16,804 nt of DNA, taken from contig JBPCKZ010000084.1 in assembly GCA_051003795.1 (NCBI GenBank), forward strand, positions 1-16,804, in the 5' to 3' direction. The notes below the pieces were generated by a model. The model made no database searches. It saw nothing but the letters and a program-made list of their open reading frames with translations, and was not told the DNA's origin. The position numbers were made by a program, and so were the translations under genes. This stretch comes from JALYXS01 sp051003795. GTDB taxonomy: Bacteria > Acidobacteriota > Terriglobia > Bryobacterales > Bryobacteraceae. Below, in pieces: positions 1 through 7,356 of the stretch; the first letter of the stretch is position 1, and each line of letters starts with the position of its first letter.

Positions 1-3000
1 AAGCACGTGCGCATAACGCTGCCAAACCGTCATCGGCGCGGGCGTCGGCCCCCGAAAATCGGCGCTCGCGCTCCAGGCGATCTCTTTTTCTCCGGTCGTC
101 TTCACGGTCGGCGCCCATCGGAAGCCGTCGTTCTCGGTGTCGGCCCGGCCATCCACGACAAAATCCAGCGTGTCGCCTTTTTCCACTTTGATCCCGATCA
201 GCTTGGTTTCCGCACTAGAGCCGTTCACGTTCCAGGAAGCCAGTTCGCCGCTGCGGCTCGAAACGATGCGCGCGCGAACGCCATCGCCCGCCGAACCCAG
301 GCTGTTCTGGTCGTGTCGAAGCGTCCCCTCGATCAAAATTTTGCCCTCCGCGGGACTGATCCATCGGCGAATTGCGGCCTGGCCCGGAGTATCTCCCGGC
401 TCTCCGCCATCGCCGCGCAGCATCGCTTTACCAGTCGCCGGATCGGGAAGCATCGACGCGCCCTGCCACGAATCGCCGGTAAAATAGCGGAACGGCGTGA
501 ACGCCTTCACCCGATCCGCCGCGGCGTCGTATTCGCCAATGCCGTATTGCCAGGGCGAAGCCGCGACCGGCTTCTCAATGTTGTCCGAGGCCGAGTTAAC
601 GAACTTGATCCCGGCAGCGATTTCGCTTGGCGTTGCGTCGCGTCCGAGCACCAGCCGGTATAACCGTTCCACTCGTTTCGCCGGGTCGGTTTCAAGAACG
701 ACCTCGGGCCGGTTCACCAAATGCCGCGCCTGCTCCGCCATGAACGGGCTATTCAAAAGAAATAGAGCCTGCTGCGGAACGGTTGTCGTATAGCGCAGCG
801 GAACGTGCTGATCGGGAATAGCGAAATCGAAAGCCGCCAGCATTCCGGGAATCCGCCCGCGTTCGATGTAGCCGTAAAGCGTCCGGCGCGGAACCGCCGG
901 AGTTGCCATTAGCGCAAACGGTACTCCGCCCATCTTCAGATCGAGTTGTCCCGAGGCCGCCAGCATGGAGTCGCGAAGGCTTTCAATATCGAGCCGCTGC
1001 CGGTTCATGCGCCACAGTAGTTGATTTTCAGGGTCTTGCTTCCGCGCTTCGGGATTATCCAAACTGCTCTGCCGGTAAGCGGCCGAAAGCATAATCGCGC
1101 GATGGAGTTTCTTCAACGACCAGCCCGATTCCATGAACCGCACGGCAAGGTGGTCGAGCAGCTCGGGATGACTCGGCGCATCGCCCCTCAGCCCAAAATC
1201 GCTCGGAGTGCGCACGATGCCGGCTCCAAAGTGATGCAGCCAGACGCGGTTCACGATCACCCGCGCGGTCAGCGAATTATCTTTGTTTGCGATGGCTCTT
1301 GCAAGATCGAGACGGCCGCTGCCATCCTTGAATAATGCGGGATCTCCCGGCGACAGGCACGTCAGGAAGTGCGCCGGCGTTTCGGCTCCGAAGTTGTTTG
1401 GATTGCCGCGAACGAACACATGCGCCGGTTCCGGATGCGGAACATCCTCCATCGCCATCGCGCGCGGCGCGCCGCCATCGAACGAATAAAGCGACCGCAT
1501 GGCGTTGTAGCGGTTTTTGAAACCAATCGTATTATTCCGGTCGCCTTCGGTCATCACCAGATCGAATTCACTTACCGGAACATTCACGGGCGCATCGGGG
1601 CCGCGCAGAGCCAGCCGCAACGCTTCCTGTTGCGCATCCGGAAATTTGGATGACGAATCGTAGCGCGCGAGGACGGCGGCGTAGCGTGAGGCAACCTCTT
1701 TGATATTGGCCGGCGCGGTCTTAAACTCCGCGAGCACCAGCGGATTCGCGGCGGTTTGGGATGCGAGAATATGCGGCCACTTCTCCGTGAACCGGGCGTC
1801 GGGAACGGCCGCGATCGCATTCCACGGCGCGAAAACCGAAGACCTGCCGCCCAGATACTCCTTCCACCGGTTTAGCAAGTGAAGATTCAATTGCCGCTCT
1901 TTGATGAGTTCCTCCACCTCCGTGGGCCGCATCTTCGCCGAATCGCGCGCGGCAAGCAGATATTCGGCGACTTGCGTTCGGAAAAACGCGTTCAACACGA
2001 CCGACCGATTTTTGCGATAGTCGGCGTCGGTCTTGCGGATGCGCGCCAATCGTTCGTCATAGACCCCGTCCACCGGTGTTTTCGCCGCGCTTACGCGCAA
2101 CAACGGCAGGTCTTCCGGCTCGCGTATATTCGAGAAAATCGAATAGAAGGAGTAGTAATCTTTGGTCGGGATCGGATCGTATTTATGGTCGTGGCACCGC
2201 GCGCACGCGACCGTAAGCCCGAGCATCCCGCGGGCGACCACGTCGATGCGATCGTCCACCGTTTCCGCCGGCGTCTTCGGGAATTCGCGCCCCAGGCTCA
2301 AGTACCCAAGCGCGGCGAGATTGCGCGTATCGTTTCCTTTTATGCGATCCGCCGCCAGTTGTTGCGTCAGGAACTGGTCGTAAGGCATGTCTTCGTTCAG
2401 CGCGCGAACCACCCAATCGCGATACGTGTATGAATAGGCGAAGCGTTCCCCGACATTACGCGCGTCCGAATACCGCGCCACGTCCAGCCAGAAACGCCCC
2501 CAGCGCTCGCCATAGCGGGGCGATGCTAGCAGCCGGTCCACCAAGCGCGGATAGGCATCGGGGGAATTATCGGCGGCGAACGCATCGGCTTCTTCGGCCG
2601 TTGGGGGAAGTCCCGTTAAATCGAAGTACGCCCGGCGAATGAGCGTGCGCTTATCGGCTGGAGCGGATGGCGACAAGCCTTTCCGTTCCAGTTTCGAAAG
2701 TATGAAGTTGTCGATTTCATTGCGCGGCCAATCTTTCCGATTCACTTCCGGTGGCGTGTGATCTTGGGGTGGCTGAAACGACCAGAACTCTCTTCGTTTA
2801 TCGATCGCCGTGGCGGGAACGGCATCGGCCGGCATGGCCGCGCCGGAGCGAATCCAGTTTTCGAAATCGGCTACCTGTTCGGGCGGCAAAGCTTTACCCG
2901 GAGGCATTTGCAGTTCTCTATCTTGATAACGAAGGGCGTGGACGAGCAGGCTCTTCTCGGGATCGCCGGGTTCGACGATCGCGCCCGAATTTCCGCCGCG

Positions 3001-3204
3001 CTTGATGGCGGCTTGGGAATCGAGCAGCAGTCCGCCTTGCGGCTTTGCAAGTTTGGAGCTATGGCAGGCGTAGCACCGCGCGACCAGCACGGGACGGATT
3101 TTGGTTTCGAACAGGGTCAGGCTGTCGGCGTTGGGCTGTTGCGAAAACAGGGGAGCGGCAACGAGGAAACCGGAAATGCAAATTACAGGGCCGAGATCGC
3201 GCAT
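1..3204 (-). CDS. Secreted PSCyt1-DUF1549-DUF1553 haem protein (partial, 3' end outside window)
   Basis: The reverse strand is open without a stop from the ATG at 3204 to the left edge: 1068 codons, still in frame at base 1. An in-frame TAA lies 15 bases before the ATG, so this is the first possible start. Residues 4-21 are hydrophobic and look like a signal peptide (LFS-QQ cleavage). A PSCyt1 domain carries CYACH (C44, C47, H48), a c-type haem site, followed by the family's PGDPEKS and MPPG segments. A DUF1549 domain (about 150-360) contains a second CxxCH, CARCHDHK, at C334-H338. A DUF1553 domain follows at about 628-870. From about 880 to the end there is an extra beta-rich stretch I cannot assign. 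This three-domain architecture is common in Planctomycetes and Solibacter-type Acidobacteria, often next to a DUF1501 gene, which would lie off the left edge. The substrate is unknown; periplasmic redox or polysaccharide metabolism has been suggested for relatives. Confidence 0.93.
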   Translation of the reverse strand, partial: MRDLGPVICISGFLVAAPLFSQQPNADSLTLFETKIRPVLVARCYACHSSKLAKPQGGLLLDSQAAIKRGGNSGAIVEPGDPEKSLLVHALRYQDRELQMPPGKALPPEQVADFENWIRSGAAMPADAVPATAIDKRREFWSFQPPQDHTPPEVNRKDWPRNEIDNFILSKLERKGLSPSAPADKRTLIRRAYFDLTGLPPTAEEADAFAADNSPDAYPRLVDRLLASPRYGERWGRFWLDVARYSDARNVGERFAYSYTYRDWVVRALNEDMPYDQFLTQQLAADRIKGNDTRNLAALGYLSLGREFPKTPAETVDDRIDVVARGMLGLTVACARCHDHKYDPIPTKDYYSFYSIFSNIREPEDLPLLRVSAAKTPVDGVYDERLARIRKTDADYRKNRSVVLNAFFRTQVAEYLLAARDSAKMRPTEVEELIKERQLNLHLLNRWKEYLGGRSSVFAPWNAIAAVPDARFTEKWPHILASQTAANPLVLAEFKTAPANIKEVASRYAAVLARYDSSSKFPDAQQEALRLALRGPDAPVNVPVSEFDLVMTEGDRNNTIGFKNRYNAMRSLYSFDGGAPRAMAMEDVPHPEPAHVFVRGNPNNFGAETPAHFLTCLSPGDPALFKDGSGRLDLARAIANKDNSLTARVIVNRVWLHHFGAGIVRTPSDFGLRGDAPSHPELLDHLAVRFMESGWSLKKLHRAIMLSAAYRQSSLDNPEARKQDPENQLLWRMNRQRLDIESLRDSMLAASGQLDLKMGGVPFALMATPAVPRRTLYGYIERGRIPGMLAAFDFAIPDQHVPLRYTTTVPQQALFLLNSPFMAEQARHLVNRPEVVLETDPAKRVERLYRLVLGRDATPSEIAAGIKFVNSASDNIEKPVAASPWQYGIGEYDAAADRVKAFTPFRYFTGDSWQGASMLPDPATGKAMLRGDGGEPGDTPGQAAIRRWISPAEGKILIEGTLRHDQNSLGSAGDGVRARIVSSRSGELASWNVNGSSAETKLIGIKVEKGDTLDFVVDGRADTENDGFRWAPTVKTTGEKEIAWSASADFRGPTPAPMTVWQRYAHVL

Positions 3205-3216
3205 TGAATACTTATA

Positions 3217-3222
3217 ATTTTA
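3217..3222 (-). promoter_or_regulatory. Possible -10 box for the DUF1549/DUF1553 gene
   Basis: The AT-rich stretch just before the ATG at 3204 reads TAAAATTATAAG on the minus strand. TAAAAT fits a -10 element, but transcription would then begin only a few bases before the start codon. No Shine-Dalgarno sequence is present, which would suit a nearly leaderless message. No convincing -35 box is visible. The AT-richness stands out in a GC-rich window, and that is the main support. Confidence 0.25.
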
Positions 3223-3244
3223 CCGTGTTCTCGTCTGTCTTAGT

Positions 3245-3268
3245 GGACCGGAAAGAGGCAGGCGGTCC
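3245..3268 (-). other. Inverted repeat between adk homologue and DUF1549 gene
   Basis: On the minus strand GGACCG and CGGTCC can pair as a 6-bp stem around a 12-base loop, in the 118-base gap after the adenylate kinase gene. There is no T tract after it, so it does not look like a classical intrinsic terminator. It may be a weak transcript boundary or chance. The rest of the gap holds nothing else I can identify. Confidence 0.2.
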
Positions 3269-3322
3269 AGCTGAAGAGAACAGATAGCTCGGCGACTCTC
3301 ATGCACATAATATCGCCCATCC

Positions 3323-3982
3323 TTACTTTCGATGGTTGGAGCACGCGCTCAACAGCCGCTTGATGTTGTGCGAAACCAGCTCGGGCGTCAAGCTGCCGTC
3401 GAGCTTGTGATACTGCTCGGACGTGTAGTACGAAACGACCGATTCCGTCATCCGCCGATACGCGTTCAACCGCTCGGTCAGGACTTCCTCGTTGTCGTCC
3501 TTGCGCTGGATCAACGCCGTCGCGTCGTCGTCGCACATTCCGTCGCGGCGAGGCGGCTGGAACAACAGGTTGTAAATCCGCAGGCATTTGGGGCACTGCC
3601 GGCGCGAGCAGATTCGCTCCACTAAAACGGAACGCGGAACGTCCAGGTGAATCAGCAGCGGATTCGGGCGCTTCGATTCGTGGACGTAGTGCTGTAGAAA
3701 AACTGCCTGCGAATACGTGCGCGGATAGCCATCGAGCAAAAAGCCGCCGCGGCAATCGGACGACTCCAGCCGTCCGATCAGCATCTCGTTAATGACGGAG
3801 TCGTCGACTAAGCCGCCTTGGAACAGGATTGCGCAGGCGTCCCGAATACGGCGCGACGCGCCGTGGCTTGCGGCACGCAGAAGATCGCCCGTCGAAATAG
3901 ACGGGATCGCGAGCATTTCGCTAATGAACCGGGCTTGGGTGCCTTTCCCGCAACCGGGCGGGCCGAATAAGAGAATAACCAC
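3323..3982 (-). CDS. adk: Adenylate kinase homologue, zinc-LID type
   Basis: This 219-residue protein matches long-form bacterial adenylate kinases (ATP + AMP to 2 ADP, cytosolic). The P-loop GPPGCGKGTQ is at 7-16, the AMP-site TGD at 31-33 and GYPRT at 85-89. Arginines fall at 123, 160 and 171. The LID carries C130, C133, C150 and D153, the same four-ligand pattern and numbering as the structural zinc site of the Bacillus subtilis enzyme. All key residues are present, so an active kinase is likely. The start is GTG, with a weak GAGAAG before it, 7 bases after hpnI stops. This makes it the last gene of the hopanoid run. The housekeeping adk usually sits in the ribosomal protein operon, so this is probably a second copy or a paralogue with another phosphate acceptor. 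That last point is inference. Confidence 0.9.
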   Translation of the reverse strand: MVILLFGPPGCGKGTQARFISEMLAIPSISTGDLLRAASHGASRRIRDACAILFQGGLVDDSVINEMLIGRLESSDCRGGFLLDGYPRTYSQAVFLQHYVHESKRPNPLLIHLDVPRSVLVERICSRRQCPKCLRIYNLLFQPPRRDGMCDDDATALIQRKDDNEEVLTERLNAYRRMTESVVSYYTSEQYHKLDGSLTPELVSHNIKRLLSACSNHRK

Positions 3983-3989
3983 GAGCTTC

Positions 3990-5102
3990 TCAGCCTAGCG
4001 GATGTCGCGCGATTCGTCCATCTCGCGAAAGCAATAGCCGGTCGCCGCGCCACTCCACCGTGTTGCCGAAAAGCGCGGCTGTCCAGACGGCGGCGCCGAA
4101 AAAATCGCGGAACGGGATAAGCCACCAATCGCGCGCGGTATTGCGATCGCGAAGCACGCCCGAACCGGCCGCGATACCCGCCGCCATTCGAAACGCGAGC
4201 GCGGCCGCCGCGATCCGGCGCGCGCCCGCGCACCACGCGATCAAGGCCCAGACAGTGGTGTGCGTGACGATGGAACCGTAGTAGCCGCCGGGTCTCGATA
4301 CGCGGATGGTTCGCGACCAACGGATTTGATGCTTCCATACATCGCTCCAACTCCCCGCGCCAAGGTTCGTCTCCACCACGGCATCGGCGAACACGACGCG
4401 GAGACTGAGCTGCGTCATTCGCAGGCCGATTTGGTAATCGTCGGCCAGGTAATCTTGCATCGACTCGAAGCCGCCGATCTTGCGGAGATCCTCCGCGCGA
4501 AACGCCATGGTGGAACCCAATGCGAATTCGGCGACGCCAAGAAGCCGCGCGACCAACACGCCGGAGGCGAAGCTGGTTGCGATGCCGAGCGCCTCGAAGC
4601 GGGCGGGGAAGGAACCGGATCGGGCGCGATAGAGGCAGGTAACCAGGCCCGTGCCTGCTTGTTGCAGAGGAGCAACGACGGCGCTCAGGTAGTCCGGCTC
4701 GACGGCGATATCGCTATCGTTCACCAGCAAAATGGCGTGGCGAGCCTCGGCCGCGAGAGCCGCGAGCGCGCCCACTTTGCCATTCGCCGTCCGCTCGATG
4801 TTCGTGACGATGCGGATGCGCACTTCGGGGTATTCCGACGCAAGCCGAAGGATTTCGGGAAGCGCCGGATCGCGCGGATCGCGCACGCCAAAGAGAATCT
4901 CGAATTCGGGATAGCGCTGGGTGGCGTGGGAGACGAGGGCTTCGTAGAGTTGCGGATCCGCCCCGTGGATCGGTTTCAAGATCGATACGGCGGGAGTATA
5001 GCGGGACATCGATGTCCGGCTCGTCCGCTTCCGCGTGGCCGCGAATAACGCAACAATCTGATAACCGGCCGAAATCAGGGCCGGAAGCGCGAGCCAGTTC
5101 AA
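3990..5102 (-). CDS. hpnI: Hopanoid glycosyltransferase HpnI
   Basis: This is a membrane-bound family 2/GT21-like glycosyltransferase, related to ceramide glucosyltransferase. HpnI transfers N-acetylglucosamine to bacteriohopanetetrol. Numbered from the TTG at 5102, an N-terminal helix (about 2-22) precedes the GT-A domain. That domain has the metal-binding NDSD (128-131), a family-typical VAPL...GLVTCLYR segment, ADDYQIG (220-226) with the likely catalytic Asp, and HQIRW (258-262), the QxxRW acceptor motif. C-terminal hydrophobic helices follow. The start is uncertain. The TTG overlaps the stop of the upstream transporter (TTGA) and puts the helix at the N-terminus, as expected for the family. 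Earlier in-frame starts (ATG at 5150, TTG at 5159) would add a glycine/arginine-rich leader encoded inside the transporter gene. The neighbour hpnJ supports HpnI over a ceramide enzyme. Confidence 0.87.
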   Translation of the reverse strand: MNWLALPALISAGYQIVALFAATRKRTSRTSMSRYTPAVSILKPIHGADPQLYEALVSHATQRYPEFEILFGVRDPRDPALPEILRLASEYPEVRIRIVTNIERTANGKVGALAALAAEARHAILLVNDSDIAVEPDYLSAVVAPLQQAGTGLVTCLYRARSGSFPARFEALGIATSFASGVLVARLLGVAEFALGSTMAFRAEDLRKIGGFESMQDYLADDYQIGLRMTQLSLRVVFADAVVETNLGAGSWSDVWKHQIRWSRTIRVSRPGGYYGSIVTHTTVWALIAWCAGARRIAAAALAFRMAAGIAAGSGVLRDRNTARDWWLIPFRDFFGAAVWTAALFGNTVEWRGDRLLLSRDGRIARHPLG

Positions 5103-5461
5103 ATGGAAAGCAGCGCCACGCCGCCGGCCACCAGCGACGCTCCCGCCCATCTCCTCCAACCGACGCGCTCGTGCAAGAAGAATTTTGCCAGCAGCGTCTC
5201 AAGTACGTAAGTCGACGCCGTCGCGGGCACGGCAAAGCTGAGATCCGCAATCGAAAGCAGAGCCATGAACGCGAAAAACGAAACCGCCATCGCCACAACG
5301 GAGCCGACGATGTATCGATTGCGCGCCACCGCCGCGAGAACCATTCCCAAAGCGCCCAGACGAAAATCGTGGATCTCGCCGTGATCCCGCATGCCGAGGG
5401 CTTGCAGAACTTCCCCCACCGTCGTCGCGATTACGACGATTGCGACCAGGAACCAGTTCAT
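5099..5461 (-). CDS. Half-size EamA/DMT transporter subunit (second of pair)
   Basis: A 120-residue membrane protein with four predicted helices (about 2-22, 36-52, 54-73, 76-97 and on to 104-120; exact borders uncertain). It has the drug/metabolite transporter signature ADLSxxxPxTxxxYVL followed by FLHERV and WAGASLVAGGVALL. Its ATG overlaps the previous gene's stop by 4 bases (ATGA), and its own stop overlaps the hpnI start. It is clearly homologous to its neighbour: LSxADLSxxxPxTxxxYVL then FLxExV align without a gap. The first helix has GEVLQALGMR with Glu17, where small multidrug transporters carry their essential acidic residue. The size and pairing match ArnE/ArnF, which flips undecaprenyl-phosphate-aminoarabinose. 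A role in moving a hopanoid sugar or lipid is inference from its position. Confidence 0.85.
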   Translation of the reverse strand: MNWFLVAIVVIATTVGEVLQALGMRDHGEIHDFRLGALGMVLAAVARNRYIVGSVVAMAVSFFAFMALLSIADLSFAVPATASTYVLETLLAKFFLHERVGWRRWAGASLVAGGVALLSI

Positions 5462-5877
5462 GAAGTACGGGCGGTCCTCGCCGCCGTTCTGCCTACAAGA
5501 AAAACGCCCAGCACGATCAGGACGATCCCAGTCCAGTGCGAATCGGAAACGTCTTCATCCAGCAGGAAGTGCCCAATCAAAGCAACCAGGACGTAGCCGA
5601 GCGAAGTTACCGGCAGTACGTAACTCAAATCGGCCCAACTGAGCAGGAACATGTGGGAGATCATCCACGCGATCAAGAGCGCAACACCCAGGGCGACAAA
5701 CGGGTCGACCAGCGCTTGGATATAAGCGAGAGGAGATCGGGAAATGAGACTGCCCACGCGGCGCATCCCGACGGTCAAGGCAAAGTTGCCGAGCACGTTC
5801 GTGACGATCACGATCACCGTGAAAATCGCGGTCTTGTATTTGTTTTTGTGTACTGCAACGGGGCTAGTCGCCTGCAT
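5458..5877 (-). CDS. Half-size EamA/DMT transporter subunit (first of pair)
   Basis: A 139-residue protein with four membrane helices (about 16-36, 52-72, 75-102, 114-130) after a short basic N-terminus, and a short Arg/Thr tail. It contains the DMT segment SWADLSYVLPVTSLGYVL (80-97) and FLLDEDV, matching the following gene. I chose the ATG at 5877, which overlaps the end of hpnJ by 14 bases. A longer frame reaches back to 5955 but would add 26 proline/arginine-rich residues encoded inside hpnJ. In helix 1 the residue equivalent to the partner's Glu17 is Asn31 (GNFALTVGMR), so the pair is asymmetric. Together the two genes make an eight-helix unit, probably a heterodimer. The substrate is unproven. 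Sitting between hpnJ and hpnI suggests the hopanoid glycolipid or its precursor. Confidence 0.85.
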   Translation of the reverse strand: MQATSPVAVHKNKYKTAIFTVIVIVTNVLGNFALTVGMRRVGSLISRSPLAYIQALVDPFVALGVALLIAWMISHMFLLSWADLSYVLPVTSLGYVLVALIGHFLLDEDVSDSHWTGIVLIVLGVFLVGRTAARTARTS

Positions 5878-7327
5878 TCGCCGCGGCGGTAGCGGTGGCT
5901 TGCCTGTGATCCGCAACGAAGCGCCGCCGCTTTTTGCGAAGCGCCATGTATTCACGCGCTTCCTTCGCGAGGCGCTGCCGGTCGTGCGAATTGAATATCG
6001 CCTTGCGCACCACGCGCCAGATCACGCGGGGGCGGAAGTAATATTCGCCGTAAAATCGCTCCACCCACTCGACCAGTTCCGCTTCATCGAGACCCGGATA
6101 GATCACCTTCGGAAGCTGGTGCCCAACCTCGTCCGTCATCGACATGATCGAGATCAGATCGTTCTTCTTGGCGTAGTCGTAAAATTCCGTGCCGGGGTAG
6201 GGATGCGCGATTGAAACCTGAATCGTCTCGTTGTCGAGCTTCTTCGCGAAATCGATGGTCTTGCGGATGCTATCCCGCGATTCGCCGGGCAAGCCCACGA
6301 TGAAATCACCATGCACCACCAGGCCAAGCTTTTTGCAGTTCGCGGTAAAGCGCTCCGCCATGTCGATGGTCGCGCCCTTCTTGATGTTCTTCAGGATCTG
6401 CGGATCGCCGGATTCGTAGCCGACGATCAGAAGGCGGCATCCCGCTTCCTTCATCGCCTTGAGCGTGTCGTAATCCGTAGTGACTCGCGAAGTGCAGGAC
6501 CAAGTGAAGTTCAGCGGCTTCAATTTCGAGCAGAGCTCGATGGTTCGCGCCTTCTGATAATTGAACGTGTCGTCGTCGAAAAAGACTTCCTTGACTTGCG
6601 GGAAATTCTCTTTGATGTACCGGACTTCATTCGCCACATCGTCTGAAGATCGCAGTCTCCAACGGTGCCCCGAGTGCGTCTGCGGCCAAAGGCAAAACGT
6701 ACACATCGCCGGGCAGCCGCGCGAAGTATAAAGCGAGATAAACGGATTCAGCAGAAACGGGACGTTATAGTTAGTAACGTCTAGATCGCGCTTGTAAACT
6801 TTGCTGACCCACGGAAGGCTATCGAGATCCTCGATCACCCCGCCTTCCGGATTGTTCACCACGACGCCGTCTTTCCAATAACTCACGCCCGGCAATTCTT
6901 CGAGGGGCTTGCCGTTGGCGTAATCGACGATCTGTCGATCAAACTCCCGCCGCACCACGAAATCGATGGCTTTCGACGCCTGAAGCGTTTTCTCCGGCTC
7001 GACGGTTACGGGAGGTCCGACGAAACAGACTTTCAGCTTGGGATTGGCATCCTTCATCATCCGCGAAATCTTGACGTCCACCTCAAAACCCGGCGTCGAA
7101 GTAAACAGCACCAGCAGTTCGTAATCCTTGCCGATTTCAACCGTTTGCTCAATGGAGATTTTGTGCGGCGGAGCGTCCAAAACCCGGCTGTCCGGCAGCA
7201 TGCCGGCGGGATAGCACAGCCACACCGGATACCAGTAGGATTCGATTTCGCGGGAAGCTGGCCAGCGCGAACTGGCGCCACCGTCGAAGCCCTCAAAAGA
7301 AGGCGGGTTTAGGAACAATGTTCGCAT
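5864..7327 (-). CDS. hpnJ: Hopanoid radical SAM protein HpnJ
   Basis: A 487-residue B12-binding-domain radical SAM protein. The N-terminus MRTLFLNPPSFEGFDGG is characteristic of HpnJ, as is the following WYPxWLxxPAGML segment. The Rossmann-like cobalamin-type domain spans roughly 35-155. The radical SAM core begins at SRGCPAMCTFC, with iron-sulfur cysteines C205, C209 and C212 in the CxxxCxxC pattern, followed by FFDDDTFN and GYESG. HpnJ acts after HpnI and HpnK, rearranging the glucosamine on bacteriohopanetetrol to the cyclitol ether. The ATG at 7327 is preferred over one five codons upstream (7342): GGAG sits 9 bases before it, and it gives the family's usual N-terminus. hpnJ is the first hopanoid gene of the run and follows the CHRD gene by 29 bases. 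HpnK is not in the window. Confidence 0.93.
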   Translation of the reverse strand: MRTLFLNPPSFEGFDGGASSRWPASREIESYWYPVWLCYPAGMLPDSRVLDAPPHKISIEQTVEIGKDYELLVLFTSTPGFEVDVKISRMMKDANPKLKVCFVGPPVTVEPEKTLQASKAIDFVVRREFDRQIVDYANGKPLEELPGVSYWKDGVVVNNPEGGVIEDLDSLPWVSKVYKRDLDVTNYNVPFLLNPFISLYTSRGCPAMCTFCLWPQTHSGHRWRLRSSDDVANEVRYIKENFPQVKEVFFDDDTFNYQKARTIELCSKLKPLNFTWSCTSRVTTDYDTLKAMKEAGCRLLIVGYESGDPQILKNIKKGATIDMAERFTANCKKLGLVVHGDFIVGLPGESRDSIRKTIDFAKKLDNETIQVSIAHPYPGTEFYDYAKKNDLISIMSMTDEVGHQLPKVIYPGLDEAELVEWVERFYGEYYFRPRVIWRVVRKAIFNSHDRQRLAKEAREYMALRKKRRRFVADHRQATATAAANAGD

Positions 7328-7336
7328 TGGATAATG

Positions 7337-7340
7337 CTCC
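7337..7340 (-). promoter_or_regulatory. Ribosome binding site deciding the hpnJ start
   Basis: GGAG on the minus strand lies 9 bases before the ATG at 7327. It overlaps the alternative ATG at 7342, so it can serve only the downstream start. Most other genes in this window lack so clear a site. Confidence 0.6.
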
Positions 7341-7356
7341 ATTGTAAGTCATGTGG

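Noticed and set aside
1879..2433. Plus-strand open frames (up to 218 codons) across positions 7-3207
   Set aside because: All sit opposite the continuous DUF1549/DUF1553 coding frame on the minus strand, which carries haem motifs and domain signatures throughout.
3245..3268. Intrinsic terminator after the adenylate kinase gene
   Set aside because: The stem is only 6 bp with a 12-base loop and no T tract follows, so I list it only as an inverted repeat.
4260..5048. A 262-codon plus-strand open frame opposite hpnI
   Set aside because: It lies wholly antisense to the well-supported hpnI gene, has a composition of scattered Arg/His/Asp with no recognisable domain, and is what high GC content produces on the opposite strand.
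5099..5877. One EamA transporter gene broken by a frameshift
   Set aside because: Each half has its own four helices, its own start and the ATGA overlap typical of designed coupling. The halves align to each other as paralogues, and functional pairs such as ArnE/ArnF exist.
7341..7346. TACAAT on the minus strand as a -10 box for hpnJ
   Set aside because: It matches the consensus well, but transcription would begin beyond the GGAG ribosome site at 7337-7340, and no -35 box stands at the right distance.
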